Shown: in pieces, positions 43,485 through 52,515 of the stretch
How the letters are laid out: the number at the start of each line of letters is the position of its first letter
Numbering within the stretch: position 1 is the stretch's first letter
Assembly: GCF_052113225.1 (NCBI RefSeq)
Contig: NZ_JBFRCT010000005.1
Location: 403,066-467,065, forward strand
Reading direction: 5' to 3'
DNA: 64,000 nt
DNA from: Pristimantibacillus sp052113225
GTDB taxonomy: Bacteria > Bacillota > Bacilli > Paenibacillales > Paenibacillaceae
The notes under the pieces: model-generated
The model's database searches: none
What the model saw: the letters and a program-made list of their open reading frames with translations, nothing else
Told to the model about the DNA's origin: nothing
Translations under genes and position numbers: made by a program

Positions 43485-44315
43485 TTAATTCGAGTTTGGA
43501 CGGATGACCTTCCCGCTGAAATGAATTTCGTTAATGGTTGGGTTCATAAAGTTGGCGATAGGGCTGGGCAAAGTATTCAAGGGAGCTTGCACCCCTGAAG
43601 CAACTCCAGCAGCTGCAGTCAAATAATAAGTTACGGTCGGTCCTGCAACATTTGTATCTGTACATCCGAACGTCGTAGTGAAGGTGCCGCTAACCAAAGT
43701 CGTTTCGGTACCCTCTATATTAATTTGCGAGACCTTGCCGGAATCTACTATCGAACAAACACGTTGGCCGGCTAAGGGAAAGTCGCGAAAAATGCTGAAA
43801 TTCATAATCTGACTTGCTGATGTGAGCTCAGGGGCCGACAAGGAAATAAAACTAAAGCTCCAGACGACGGTAACTTTCAGATCGATTCTGCTGTTAACAT
43901 CAATGCCGCCTAAGGAAAGGAATTGATCACTGACGATAATTTCTAGTCCGGTTTCGGCGGGAGGAATCGGCAGCGTAGCCGTCTCAATAGGGGGACTACC
44001 AGGAACCATAGGGTCTGGAATGTTGAAAAAATCATAGAACGCAAGCAATCCGACTCCCGGTGCTCCCGGTAATCCTTGCTGCCCGGTAACGCCTTGAGGC
44101 CCTGGTGCCCCTGTTAGTCCCTGAGGTCCTGCAGCACCTTGAGGACCTGCGGGACCTGTAGGTCCTTGCGGCCCGGTGCTGCCTTCGGGCCCCTGTACTT
44201 CTTTGGGGGCAACTACTCTGATTTTTGTATTGCGATGACTATCTTTCACTGACGATTTTTTTTGACTGCTTATATGAACTTTTCTGCACTTGGTTCTCTT
44301 GATTTGACAATCCAT
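43485..44315 (-). CDS. Collagen-like surface protein, copy 2
   Basis: A 276-residue paralogue of the gene at 42648, 24 bp upstream of it in the same orientation. Lys/Arg-rich N-terminus with several Cys, about 15 Gly-X-Y triplets at 42-86 (for example GPQGPTGPAGPQG, with Y-position prolines in GAP and GLP), and the same C-terminal domain (DPMVPGSPPI, WSFSFIS, INEIHFSGKVIRPN). The C-terminal domains are clearly homologous but diverged, so the duplication is not recent. CAGGAGGTG precedes the ATG. Probably the first gene of a two-gene operon. Confidence 0.88.
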   Translation of the reverse strand: MDCQIKRTKCRKVHISSQKKSSVKDSHRNTKIRVVAPKEVQGPEGSTGPQGPTGPAGPQGAAGPQGLTGAPGPQGVTGQQGLPGAPGVGLLAFYDFFNIPDPMVPGSPPIETATLPIPPAETGLEIIVSDQFLSLGGIDVNSRIDLKVTVVWSFSFISLSAPELTSASQIMNFSIFRDFPLAGQRVCSIVDSGKVSQINIEGTETTLVSGTFTTTFGCTDTNVAGPTVTYYLTAAAGVASGVQAPLNTLPSPIANFMNPTINEIHFSGKVIRPNSN

Positions 44316-44385
44316 TTATACACCTCCTGGCAGATAACTTATTTTATGTGTGAATGAGAAGGGGGTGCTAGGCAAATCAACTAGA

Positions 44386-44538
44386 TTAATAGACAGCAAC
44401 CCAAGCTTTCATAGGTTTATGCACACAGCATAGGCCAGCGCTAAGGCACCGAGGAGCTCCTGCCATCACGCCTTCAAAAACGAGTATGGAATACCTGATT
44501 TCAAATAGCTTCTTCTCTAGCTCAATGAGGACTTCCAT
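44386..44538 (-). CDS. Possible small ORF or gene fragment of 50 residues
   Basis: Minus-strand frame reading MEVLIELEKKLFEIRYSILV, then a Cys-rich tail (CLSAGLCCVHKPMK) and ending AWVAVY. CAGGGG lies upstream of the ATG. The frame stays open a further 25 or so codons and there encodes a hydrophobic helix (FLRYFLFIISAAALNI), so this may be the end of a larger broken gene. I recognise no family. The rest of the 395-bp gap 44316-44709 shows no convincing gene. Confidence 0.3.
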   Translation of the reverse strand: MEVLIELEKKLFEIRYSILVFEGVMAGAPRCLSAGLCCVHKPMKAWVAVY

Positions 44539-44709
44539 CAACCCCTGAATATTCAATGCCGCCGCAGATATGATAAAGAGGAAGTAGCGGAGAAAGTTTC
44601 GTTGTTAGTGATTGGAAGCTGAAAGAACCACTAATATCTATCGCTCCATTTTCCGATAAAGTACTTTAGAGCATTGAAAAATATGGGATTTCAGTAAAGG
44701 ATTTGGGGA

Positions 44710-46023
44710 ATGCGAAACGTTAAAAGGACTATAATCGTCGTTTTGAGCGGCATCATTTTATTTGGAATAACATCGGTTCATGATACCTCGTATGCGGAAG
44801 GGAGCAAGATGGTGGAAACACAAGTGGTTATCGACAACAAGCCGCTGCAAACAGACAAGCACGTTATTCTGGATGGAAGGAAGCGGTTTGTGCCGATGCG
44901 GGCGGCGCTGGAGCAAATGGGCTGGAAGGTGGACTGGAAACCTGACCTTATTACCATCTCAAAGCAAACAACGGATTTGTTGACAGCCCTCAATTTATAT
45001 TTGGAAGATGAGAGCATGATCCGAATCATAAACAGCACCGCTTACGTCGAGATGTATCGTTTGGGCGAAATCAGTGATTCGGAAGTGAAGTGGGACGATG
45101 CTTCCAACACCATTGTCATTTCTTCTGATGTTGAAGATGAAGAAGACGAGGAAGAAGCAGAGCGGCCGGAGCTGACGGATGAGGAGAGTATCAAGGCGAA
45201 CTATGGCAAATATGAAGGATCACCAACACTTGATGCATTATCCAACATTTATTCCGAGCTTGAGCAAGAGGGCTATAATGCATGGAATGTGCTTAGATTT
45301 TATCCTGACTATCATCATAGCGGATATTTCGGCACGCCGCTGGATGTTATCACCTTCGGACGGACGGGTGGTGATGGTGATCATTATGGATTCCTGACTG
45401 ACTTCGGTGCTGTTACGAATTTGGAGGAAGCTCCGATAGTATTGGTTACCCCAATGAACTTCGACCAGCCAGCCGTCATCGTAGCCGAAAATATTAGGGA
45501 GTTTCTGCGGATCGCATTAATCGATTCAAGCATGTTCTATATGGAATATGCGAATGAAGAGGATTATCTAAAGCAGCGGTCCGAAGATATGGAAGGTTAC
45601 GTCGAGACGGATGAAGAACGTGAGAACAGGCTGATTGTTCGGGAGAGACTTGAGAAAGAATTGAAGCTGCCTGAAATTAGCGATCCCTATACCTATTCTG
45701 CTCAGGTAAGGGCAGAGCGGGACGCAGGCATCCTTGTTCCAACGGAAGACCTACTTGGTGTTACGAATGTGAATCCACTTGACGCCGGACGTAAGCACGA
45801 AACGATTGAACTCGATGAATATATCGGGTTGAAAGAACTGAAGGCTTTTTTGAGTAATGCCACATATGCATCCAAGCTGGCACTTATTAGAAATTATTAT
45901 TTCCACCTGGAAACCTACGTCTACCATGAAAAAGGTATTGAGGAAGCCATTGTTAAGGAGATGAAGGACTTGGGATTGCAGGATGAATGGGTTAGAATGA
46001 ATGCAAACCGGTATGTAGATTAA
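44710..46023 (+). CDS. Secreted protein with copper amine oxidase-like N-terminal (stalk) domain
   Basis: A 437-residue exported protein. Signal peptide (residues 1-29). A copper amine oxidase N-terminal-like stalk domain lies at about 35-140, with the standard pattern VVIDNKPLQTDKHVILDGRKRFVPMRAALEQMGWKVDWKP and a final TIVISSD. An acidic linker EDEEDEEEAERPE follows, then a domain of about 270 residues that begins LDALSNIYSELEQEGYNAWNVLRF and contains GRTGGDGDHYGFLTD. That second part resembles SMI1/KNR4-type immunity domains loosely; I am not sure of it. Flanked by repeats and terminators; monocistronic. Confidence 0.75.
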   Translation: MRNVKRTIIVVLSGIILFGITSVHDTSYAEGSKMVETQVVIDNKPLQTDKHVILDGRKRFVPMRAALEQMGWKVDWKPDLITISKQTTDLLTALNLYLEDESMIRIINSTAYVEMYRLGEISDSEVKWDDASNTIVISSDVEDEEDEEEAERPELTDEESIKANYGKYEGSPTLDALSNIYSELEQEGYNAWNVLRFYPDYHHSGYFGTPLDVITFGRTGGDGDHYGFLTDFGAVTNLEEAPIVLVTPMNFDQPAVIVAENIREFLRIALIDSSMFYMEYANEEDYLKQRSEDMEGYVETDEERENRLIVRERLEKELKLPEISDPYTYSAQVRAERDAGILVPTEDLLGVTNVNPLDAGRKHETIELDEYIGLKELKAFLSNATYASKLALIRNYYFHLETYVYHEKGIEEAIVKEMKDLGLQDEWVRMNANRYVD

Positions 46024-46047
46024 GGTAGAATGGTATTTCGTATATGC

Positions 46048-46082
46048 AGGTCGGAAACCACAGAGGATTCCGGCCTTTTTAT
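46048..46082 (+). terminator. Rho-independent terminator
   Basis: AGGTCGGAA pairs with TTCCGGCCT (one wobble) around a loop, followed by TTTTT. It is closely similar in sequence to the terminator at 42597. Confidence 0.8.
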
Positions 46083-46094
46083 GTGGGCTGCGGC
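46063..46094 (+). repeat. 32-bp direct repeat, copy 2
   Basis: Second copy of the repeat at 42614-42645, one mismatch. The two copies flank the collagen-like pair and the stalk-domain gene. Confidence 0.75.
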
Positions 46095-46209
46095 AAGTAA
46101 ATTTTAGGTATATCCGCTAATGTCCGAAGTTGAATGGACAGATCTGTGTTACAATGATGCTTTGCGAGTGCTAATTAAGGTTTATATAAATGATTGGAGA
46201 TAAATAATA

Positions 46210-47766
46210 ATGAGTTTGTTAACAGTGGAGCAATTATCGCATACGTTTGGCGATCGGGTGTTGTTTAGGAATGTGTCTTTCCGTCTACTTGAGGGGGAGC
46301 ATGTTGGGCTCGTTGGTGCGAATGGTACAGGAAAATCTACGCTTATGAATATTTTGACTGGCAAGCTGCTCAAGGACGAAGGCAAGGTGGAATGGACGCC
46401 GCGTATTCGTTACGGTTATTTGGACCAACATACGAAGCTTGAAGCAGGGAAGACGATTCGGGATGTTCTAAAGGATGCTTTTTTGCCGTTGCTCGTATTA
46501 GAAGAGGAGCTTAACGACATTGCTGCGCAAATGGGCGATGCCGATCCGGATAAGCTGGAGCAGCTGTTGGAACGTATGGGTGAAATTCAAGAGGAGCTTG
46601 AAATCGGCGACTTCTATTTGATCGACGTGAAGGTTGATGAAATGGCCAATGGTTTAGGTCTTAATGCAATCGGGCTTGACCGTGATGTTACAGCATTAAG
46701 CGGCGGACAGCGGACGAAGGTGCTGCTTGCCAAGCTGCTGCTTGAGAAGCCAGGCGTTCTGCTGCTTGATGAGCCTACGAACTATTTGGATGAAGAGCAT
46801 ATTAACTGGCTGACCAATTATTTGAAAAATTATCCGTATTCGTTTGTTCTGATCTCTCATGAAACGGGCTTTATGAATCAGGTTGTTAACGTGATTTATC
46901 ATCTTGAATTTACGAAGATGACGCGTTACTCGGCCAACTATGAGAAGTTCTTGGAGATGTCTGAGCTGAACAAGGCGCAGCATATCGACGCTTACGAGAA
47001 GCAACAGGATTATATTAAGAAGCAAGAAGAGTTTATTCAGAAAAATAAAGCTCGCGCTTCAACCTCTGGACGTGCGAAAAGCCGTGAGAAGCAGCTCGAC
47101 CGTATCGATCGTATCGATAAGCCGGAGGAAGCGGCAAAGCCAACCTTTAACTTCAAGGAGTCCAGAACAAGCGGCAAGACGGTATTTGAAGCTGAGGGGA
47201 TGGTCATCGGCTATAACAAGCCTCTGCTGCCTAAGATGGATATGGTTATTGAGCGTGGTGACAAGATTGCAATCGTTGGCTGCAACGGCGTTGGTAAGTC
47301 GACGCTGCTTAAGACGATTCTTGGTGTTATTCCACCACTGGATGGCAAGACTTATCTCGGTGATTATTTAACTCCGGCCTACTTCGAGCAGGAAGCGAAG
47401 GCGCCTACGATGACTCCGCTGGAGGATGTGTGGGATGAGTTTTCCTTCATGAACCAGCATGAGGTTCGGGCAGCGCTTGCCCGCTGCGGTCTGAAGAACG
47501 AGCATATTACACGTGCTCTGAATCAGCTTAGCGGCGGGGAACAAGCGAAGGTTCGACTTTGCAAGCTGATGATGCGAGAGAGCAACTGGATCTTATTCGA
47601 TGAGCCGACGAACCATTTGGACATCGTCGCTAAAGCCGAATTGAAGCGCGCGCTGCAAGCTTACAAGGGTACAGTCGTACTCGTCTCTCACGAGCCTGAT
47701 TTCTATGAGGATTGGGTAACAAAAACATGGGATGTTGAATCTTGGGCTATGCAGACCCAAAGATAA
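46210..47766 (+). CDS. ABC-F family ATPase
   Basis: A 518-residue soluble protein with two ATPase domains and no membrane segments, the ABC-F layout; these act on ribosomes in translation or antibiotic protection. Domain 1: Walker A GANGTGKST, signature LSGGQRTKVLLAK, Walker B LLLDEPTNYLD. The inter-domain linker (about 245-320) is strongly charged and helical (YEKQQDYIKKQEEFIQ, then KARASTSGRAKSREKQL). Domain 2: GCNGVGKST, LSGGEQAKVRL, ILFDEPTNHLD. The short linker argues for a housekeeping YkpA/YbiT-like type rather than a resistance type. A leader attenuator was not seen. Confidence 0.9.
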   Translation: MSLLTVEQLSHTFGDRVLFRNVSFRLLEGEHVGLVGANGTGKSTLMNILTGKLLKDEGKVEWTPRIRYGYLDQHTKLEAGKTIRDVLKDAFLPLLVLEEELNDIAAQMGDADPDKLEQLLERMGEIQEELEIGDFYLIDVKVDEMANGLGLNAIGLDRDVTALSGGQRTKVLLAKLLLEKPGVLLLDEPTNYLDEEHINWLTNYLKNYPYSFVLISHETGFMNQVVNVIYHLEFTKMTRYSANYEKFLEMSELNKAQHIDAYEKQQDYIKKQEEFIQKNKARASTSGRAKSREKQLDRIDRIDKPEEAAKPTFNFKESRTSGKTVFEAEGMVIGYNKPLLPKMDMVIERGDKIAIVGCNGVGKSTLLKTILGVIPPLDGKTYLGDYLTPAYFEQEAKAPTMTPLEDVWDEFSFMNQHEVRAALARCGLKNEHITRALNQLSGGEQAKVRLCKLMMRESNWILFDEPTNHLDIVAKAELKRALQAYKGTVVLVSHEPDFYEDWVTKTWDVESWAMQTQR

Positions 47767-47780
47767 GGAATAGATGGAAT

Positions 47781-47822
47781 AGGGAGGCAGTCACGAATCC
47801 GTGATATGCCTTCCTTTTTTTT
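47781..47822 (+). terminator. Rho-independent terminator
   Basis: GGAGGCA(G)TCAC and GTGA(TA)TGCCTTCC form a stem followed by eight or more T residues. Confidence 0.9.
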
Positions 47823-47920
47823 ACGACCCAACATTTTGCCAAATACATAAGGACATTCCCATTGGGCTCGGGCTGAGCTATGATACCCTCAAAGTCACTA
47901 AAGCAATGGGAGGTATTGCA

Positions 47921-49429
47921 GTGGATCGACCTAACATTCTGCTTATTACAAGCGATCAGCAGCATTGGAATACGATAGGGGCATTTAATCCGGAGCTTCA
48001 TACGCCGAATTTGGATCGGTTAGTGAAGGAAGGGACAACGTTCACTCGGGCCTATTGCCCGAATCCGACCTGTACACCTACACGGGCATCCATCATTACC
48101 GGGACATATCCAAGTCAGCATGGGGCGTGGACGCTCGGCACCAAGCTGCTCGAAGACCGGAAAACAATCGGGGCAGATTTCTCGGAGGCGGGCTATAAGA
48201 CCTCTCTGGTCGGCAAAGCTCATTTTCAGCCGCTGCACAGCACGGAGAAATATCCGTCGCTGGAAGCCTACCCGACGCTGCAGGATTTGGAATTCTGGCG
48301 TAACTTTAATGGTCCGTTCTATGGCTTTGACCATGTCGAGCTTGCGCGTAATCATACGAACGAAGCTCATGTGGGGCAGCATTATACCCTCTGGCTAGAA
48401 GAGAAGGGCTGCGATAACTGGCGGGATTACTTCCTTGCACCAACAGGGACGATGGATCCATCTATTACACACACTTGGCCAATCCCGGAAGAGTTCCACT
48501 ATAATACGTGGATCGCGGAACGAACCAATGCGCTTCTTACACAATATAAGGAGGCGAGCGAACCATTCTTCTTATGGTCGAGCTTCTTTGATCCTCATCC
48601 TGACTATCTTGTACCCGAGCCTTGGGACCGTATGTATGATCCAGATAAGCTGACGATTCCCGGAGTGTCCCCAGGGGAGCATGATCAGAATCCACCGCAT
48701 TTTGGCCAAACACAGCAGGAGAATCCGGACTTCTCTCACTTGCTGGAGACAGGGCGGGCGATTCATGGCTATCAATCGCATCTGCTGCCGGAAACGGAAC
48801 GTAAGCAGCTGGTGGCGACCTATTACGGGATGATCAGCCTTATGGACAAGTACATCGGCCGCATTCTGGATAAACTCGACGAGCTGGGGATCGCAGATAA
48901 TACGATTGTCGTGTTTACGACGGATCATGGTCACTTTTTTGGCCAGCATGGCTTGCAATATAAGGGAGGCTTCCATTATGAAGATCTAATCAAGCTTCCG
49001 TTTATTGTTCGTTATCCGGGTCAAGTTCCCGCAGGGCAGCAGTCGTCTGCGATCCAGTCTCTTGTTGATTTGGCTCCGACCTTCCTCTCTATGAGTGGCC
49101 TGGACATTCGTCCGGAGATCACAGGGGTTGATCAAAGCGATGTTTGGCGGGGTAAAAGCTCTTCGGCACGAGACCATGCGATCTGCGAATTCCGGCATGA
49201 GCCAACGACCATTCATCAGAAAACCTATGTGAATCTACGTTATAAAATCACCGTGTACTACAATCAGACATACGGCGAGATTTTTGATCTGGAGAACGAT
49301 CCAGGCGAGCTGCGTAATTTGTGGGATGACCCCGAGCATCAAGCTTTGAAAACAGAGCTGCTGCTGAAATACGTTTGGGCAGAGCTTGGGAAGGAACCAA
49401 TGCCTATGCCTCGTATTTGGCATGCGTGA
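47921..49429 (+). CDS. Sulfatase (Cys-type)
   Basis: A 502-residue sulfatase of the alkaline phosphatase superfamily, hydrolysing a sulfate ester. The N-terminal metal site is NILLITSDQQ; the formylglycine signature is CTPTRASIITG, with Cys51 as the residue to be oxidised. Later come a metal-binding VVFTTDHGHFFGQHG and KLPFIVRYPG. No signal peptide, so the enzyme is probably cytoplasmic, and it needs a formylglycine-generating enzyme encoded elsewhere. I chose GTG 47921, which has GGGAGG 7 nt upstream; the frame is open 40 codons earlier through the terminator zone. Substrate could be a sulfated sugar or choline sulfate. Confidence 0.87.
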   Translation: MDRPNILLITSDQQHWNTIGAFNPELHTPNLDRLVKEGTTFTRAYCPNPTCTPTRASIITGTYPSQHGAWTLGTKLLEDRKTIGADFSEAGYKTSLVGKAHFQPLHSTEKYPSLEAYPTLQDLEFWRNFNGPFYGFDHVELARNHTNEAHVGQHYTLWLEEKGCDNWRDYFLAPTGTMDPSITHTWPIPEEFHYNTWIAERTNALLTQYKEASEPFFLWSSFFDPHPDYLVPEPWDRMYDPDKLTIPGVSPGEHDQNPPHFGQTQQENPDFSHLLETGRAIHGYQSHLLPETERKQLVATYYGMISLMDKYIGRILDKLDELGIADNTIVVFTTDHGHFFGQHGLQYKGGFHYEDLIKLPFIVRYPGQVPAGQQSSAIQSLVDLAPTFLSMSGLDIRPEITGVDQSDVWRGKSSSARDHAICEFRHEPTTIHQKTYVNLRYKITVYYNQTYGEIFDLENDPGELRNLWDDPEHQALKTELLLKYVWAELGKEPMPMPRIWHA

Positions 49430-49511
49430 TCCGGGACAATAACGTGTAGCTATATAAGAGCGAGTTAAGTATCCTTAAATAAGAGTCAGAATCCCAGGGG
49501 AGGTTTGACGA

Positions 49512-50363
49512 TTGAAGGAGCACGCTCATGAATATGTGGATTTCCGTTATTATACACCGTCCGAATTCGAGAAGCTGGGAGGGCTATGGCCCATCCGGTC
49601 CGGCAGCAACGTGGCGAAAGCCAATTATGCCATAGGCACTCGCATGATTGAGTGTTATTCCATTCACCTTGTGCTGAATGGATCAGTGGATTTTACGTTC
49701 GAGGAAGGGAAGGAACGTCTCAGGAAGGGAGATTTGTTCTGTCTGTATCCCGGCCGAAAACATAGCTATCAGGTTGCTGAATATACCCCGCATTCGCCTC
49801 TTCGTATGTGTTGGCTGGCTTTTGACGGACCACAGGCATCCCATCTTCTAGAGAGAATCGGGTTGACCGAGGGAAGACCTTATCTTCACGGTAAAGCTTC
49901 CGCTGAGGTTCATGACCTCGTCCGGCAGATCTTCGACTGGATGGCTGAAGAGGGGGCGGAGCTTCAGCTTCAACAAGTCCTTTATCAGTTGTTCGCCATG
50001 CTGTCTCTTCCGCCGAATGAGAGCCAGAAGAAGACGGTAGATTGGCTGAAAAAATGCGAGGACTACATAAGCAGCCATTATATGGAGCCAATTAGTGTAT
50101 CCGATGTGGCTGAGATTGCTGGTGTTCACCGCTCTCATCTATACATGGAATTTACTCGCAGCTACGGGATGGGGCCCAAGCAATATTTGATTCAAAAGCG
50201 GATGGAGAAGGCGAGTGAGCTGCTGCTGCAGGCAACGCTTACGGTAACCGAAATTGCTCTCTCGCTTGGGTATGCGGATGTGTATGCTTTCTCCCGAGCT
50301 TTCTATAACTTTTACAGCATTTCGCCTAGTAACTATCGTCTGCAGCTTCAATCGTCGCAATGA
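49512..50363 (+). CDS. AraC family transcriptional regulator
   Basis: A 283-residue AraC/XylS regulator. The N-terminal sugar-sensing cupin domain contains GSVDFTFEEGKERLRKGDLFCLYPGRKHSYQV. The DNA-binding domain at about 185-280 has ISVSDVAEIAGVHRSHLYMEFTRSYGMGPKQYLIQKRM followed by VTEIALSLGYADVYAFSRAFYNFYSISPSNYR. The TTG start follows GGGGAGG. It lies between the sulfatase and the GH51 gene, all in one direction, and probably controls arabinan or arabinoxylan use. Confidence 0.88.
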   Translation: MKEHAHEYVDFRYYTPSEFEKLGGLWPIRSGSNVAKANYAIGTRMIECYSIHLVLNGSVDFTFEEGKERLRKGDLFCLYPGRKHSYQVAEYTPHSPLRMCWLAFDGPQASHLLERIGLTEGRPYLHGKASAEVHDLVRQIFDWMAEEGAELQLQQVLYQLFAMLSLPPNESQKKTVDWLKKCEDYISSHYMEPISVSDVAEIAGVHRSHLYMEFTRSYGMGPKQYLIQKRMEKASELLLQATLTVTEIALSLGYADVYAFSRAFYNFYSISPSNYRLQLQSSQ

Positions 50364-50406
50364 TGTGTCGACGCTTACAAGCTAATTAAGAGGAAAGTGA
50401 GGACAT

Positions 50407-52422
50407 TTGAATATGAACAATCTTTCGACTATTACTATAGATACGGCGGCCGCGGGTGAAGAACGGATTAACCCGTTTATCTTCGGCCACTTCGTGGAGG
50501 ATATCCGCGATCATATGGACGCGATGCTCGCCTTCACGCTTAAGGACATGGACTTTGAGGAAGACGCCGCAAGCCATGGTGTATCGGCGGGCTGGTACCC
50601 GGTCACGAATGGGAAGAACACACAATACAGTCTGGAGCCTGCCGCTCCCAAGCATTCCGGCCACAGCCAGAGGATCCGCATCCTCAGTGATGATCGCTGT
50701 TACGGAGGAATCGCTCAGCGTGTAGCAGTCAAAGGTGGTATGACGTACCGGCTGCAGCTTGTTGCGCGGGCGGCGATTGAATTGAAAGTGCTCGTCTGCG
50801 AATTAGTTGACCCGGAAACAGGAGATCAGCTAGGCAAGGCGCAGCTTGAGCTGACGAACCATAATTGGCAGACCTATGAGTTCGAGCTTACGGCTTTGAA
50901 GTCACTCGATAGAGCAGAGCTTAGACTTCTTATCTCCTCGGAAGAGGAGGTTTGGAGAGATTCCACCGGCTCGGGTATGCTGTGGATCGATCACGTATCG
51001 ATGCTCTCGGAAGATAGTGTAGGCTTTGTGAAACGCGAGGTCGTGGAGATGACTAGACAACTGAAGCCAGGTATGATGCGGCTGGCCGGCAACTATATTA
51101 GCGCCTATCACTTCGAGCATGCGATTGGACCGGTGCTGGAGCGCCCGAATCTGGTTAATGAGGCGTGGGGTGGTTGGACGAACAAGTATTTTGGCACGGA
51201 TGAGTTTCTTGCCTTCTGCCAAGCAACAGATACCGAGCCGCTCATCTGTGTAAATGCAGGAACGGGCACGCCGGAGGAAGCAGCGGCATGGCTGGAGTAT
51301 TGTAATGGTGACGAGAGTACGCCTTATGGGGCATTGCGTGCAAAGAACGGACATCCGGAGCCGTATCGGGTCCGTTATTGGGAGATCGGCAACGAAATTT
51401 ATGGACCTTGGCAGCATGGGCATTGTACGGCTGAGCAGTTCGCCGAGCGCTACATCAGGTTCGCTGAAGCCTTGAAGCGGGTGGATCCGGAGGTTGTTCT
51501 TCTCGCTTGTGGTGATGTTGACCCTGCCTGGAATCGTGCACTGCTCTCTGCAGCAGCAGAACATATTGATATGCTGACGCTGCATATTTATCATGGCGCT
51601 GCGACGGTTGGTATCCACCCCGGCACGCCGAAGGAAGCAAGGTATACTGCTGTTTCGTCCTTCCCGGAGATTTCCCGGGCCATTATTGGTCAAGCAGGTG
51701 AGCTGATTAATAGCGATACTCGATATGGCCACATTAAGCTAGCGATTACGGAGTACAACACGATGTATTATCCGAACACGATTCGGAAAGGACTGCCGAA
51801 CGAGCATACCCTTGAAGCGGCGGTCGCTAATGCAGCGAATCTGAATGAATTTATCCGTCAGTCGAATCTGGTTCAGATCGGCAGCTACTCTGATCTCGTC
51901 AACGGCTGGCTGGGCGGCTGCATTCGGGTAGGCGACCACTATGCGGATCAATATCGCGGCAAGATTGCCGGCTGGAGCGGGAAGAGCCAGACGGTATACG
52001 GAACGCCAACGTACCATGTCATGCAGCTCTATGCGAACCGGCCGATCGCGTCGGTCGTACCGGTGCAGACAGAATGTGGTTCATACCCTTGGGAAGGAAG
52101 CCGTCCGGAGTTTGGACTTGCAGCTTCGCCGCTGCCGACCCTTGATGTAGCAGCATGTCTGGACGACAGCAAGCAGGTGCTTACTGTATTTGTTGTTAAT
52201 AGAGGATTGGAATCCGAAGAGGTTGATATCCGTGCCCTAGCGTTTGAGCAGGAGCAGGCTGTGCTTTGGGAGATTGGTGCTGACGATTATGAGGTAATCA
52301 ATTCCGTGTTTGAGCCAGATCGGATCCGTGCGACTGAGAGGTCGCTTACACTTTCAGATGACGGTCACCTCCGGGTGAGGCTTCGTCCTCATTCCGTCAA
52401 CGTGCTGGAGCTTCAGCGTTAA
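50407..52422 (+). CDS. Alpha-L-arabinofuranosidase, GH51
   Basis: A 671-residue GH51 enzyme that removes arabinofuranosyl side chains from arabinan or arabinoxylan. It starts with a strand TITIDTAAAGEERINPFIFGHFVEDIRDHMD, typical of the family, then an inserted beta domain at about 60-200 that looks carbohydrate-binding. The barrel contains the acid/base in YWEIGNEIYGPWQHG and the nucleophile in AITEYNTMYYPN. The C-terminal beta-sandwich ends VNVLELQR. No signal peptide, so it acts inside the cell on imported oligosaccharides. Start: TTG 50407 or ATG 50413, both after GTGAGGA. Complements the secreted xylanase at 32713. Confidence 0.92.
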   Translation: MNMNNLSTITIDTAAAGEERINPFIFGHFVEDIRDHMDAMLAFTLKDMDFEEDAASHGVSAGWYPVTNGKNTQYSLEPAAPKHSGHSQRIRILSDDRCYGGIAQRVAVKGGMTYRLQLVARAAIELKVLVCELVDPETGDQLGKAQLELTNHNWQTYEFELTALKSLDRAELRLLISSEEEVWRDSTGSGMLWIDHVSMLSEDSVGFVKREVVEMTRQLKPGMMRLAGNYISAYHFEHAIGPVLERPNLVNEAWGGWTNKYFGTDEFLAFCQATDTEPLICVNAGTGTPEEAAAWLEYCNGDESTPYGALRAKNGHPEPYRVRYWEIGNEIYGPWQHGHCTAEQFAERYIRFAEALKRVDPEVVLLACGDVDPAWNRALLSAAAEHIDMLTLHIYHGAATVGIHPGTPKEARYTAVSSFPEISRAIIGQAGELINSDTRYGHIKLAITEYNTMYYPNTIRKGLPNEHTLEAAVANAANLNEFIRQSNLVQIGSYSDLVNGWLGGCIRVGDHYADQYRGKIAGWSGKSQTVYGTPTYHVMQLYANRPIASVVPVQTECGSYPWEGSRPEFGLAASPLPTLDVAACLDDSKQVLTVFVVNRGLESEEVDIRALAFEQEQAVLWEIGADDYEVINSVFEPDRIRATERSLTLSDDGHLRVRLRPHSVNVLELQR

Positions 52423-52443
52423 GCAAAAAATGAGAGAAAATAG

Positions 52444-52488
52444 GGGGCTGTCCCATAGTCATTAAACTGACGATGGGATTGTCCCCTT
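52444..52488 (+). terminator. Hairpin after the GH51 gene
   Basis: GGGG(C)TGTCCCAT and ATGGGA(TTGT)CCCC form an imperfect stem followed by TTATTCATTT. It probably ends the GH51 transcript. Confidence 0.55.
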
Positions 52489-52515
52489 ATTCATTTGGTA
52501 CGTGGTAGTACAGCG

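Noticed and set aside
47801..47920. 40-residue N-terminal extension of the sulfatase
   Set aside because: It starts inside the preceding terminator's T run; GTG 47921 has a proper GGGAGG and matches the usual sulfatase N-terminus.
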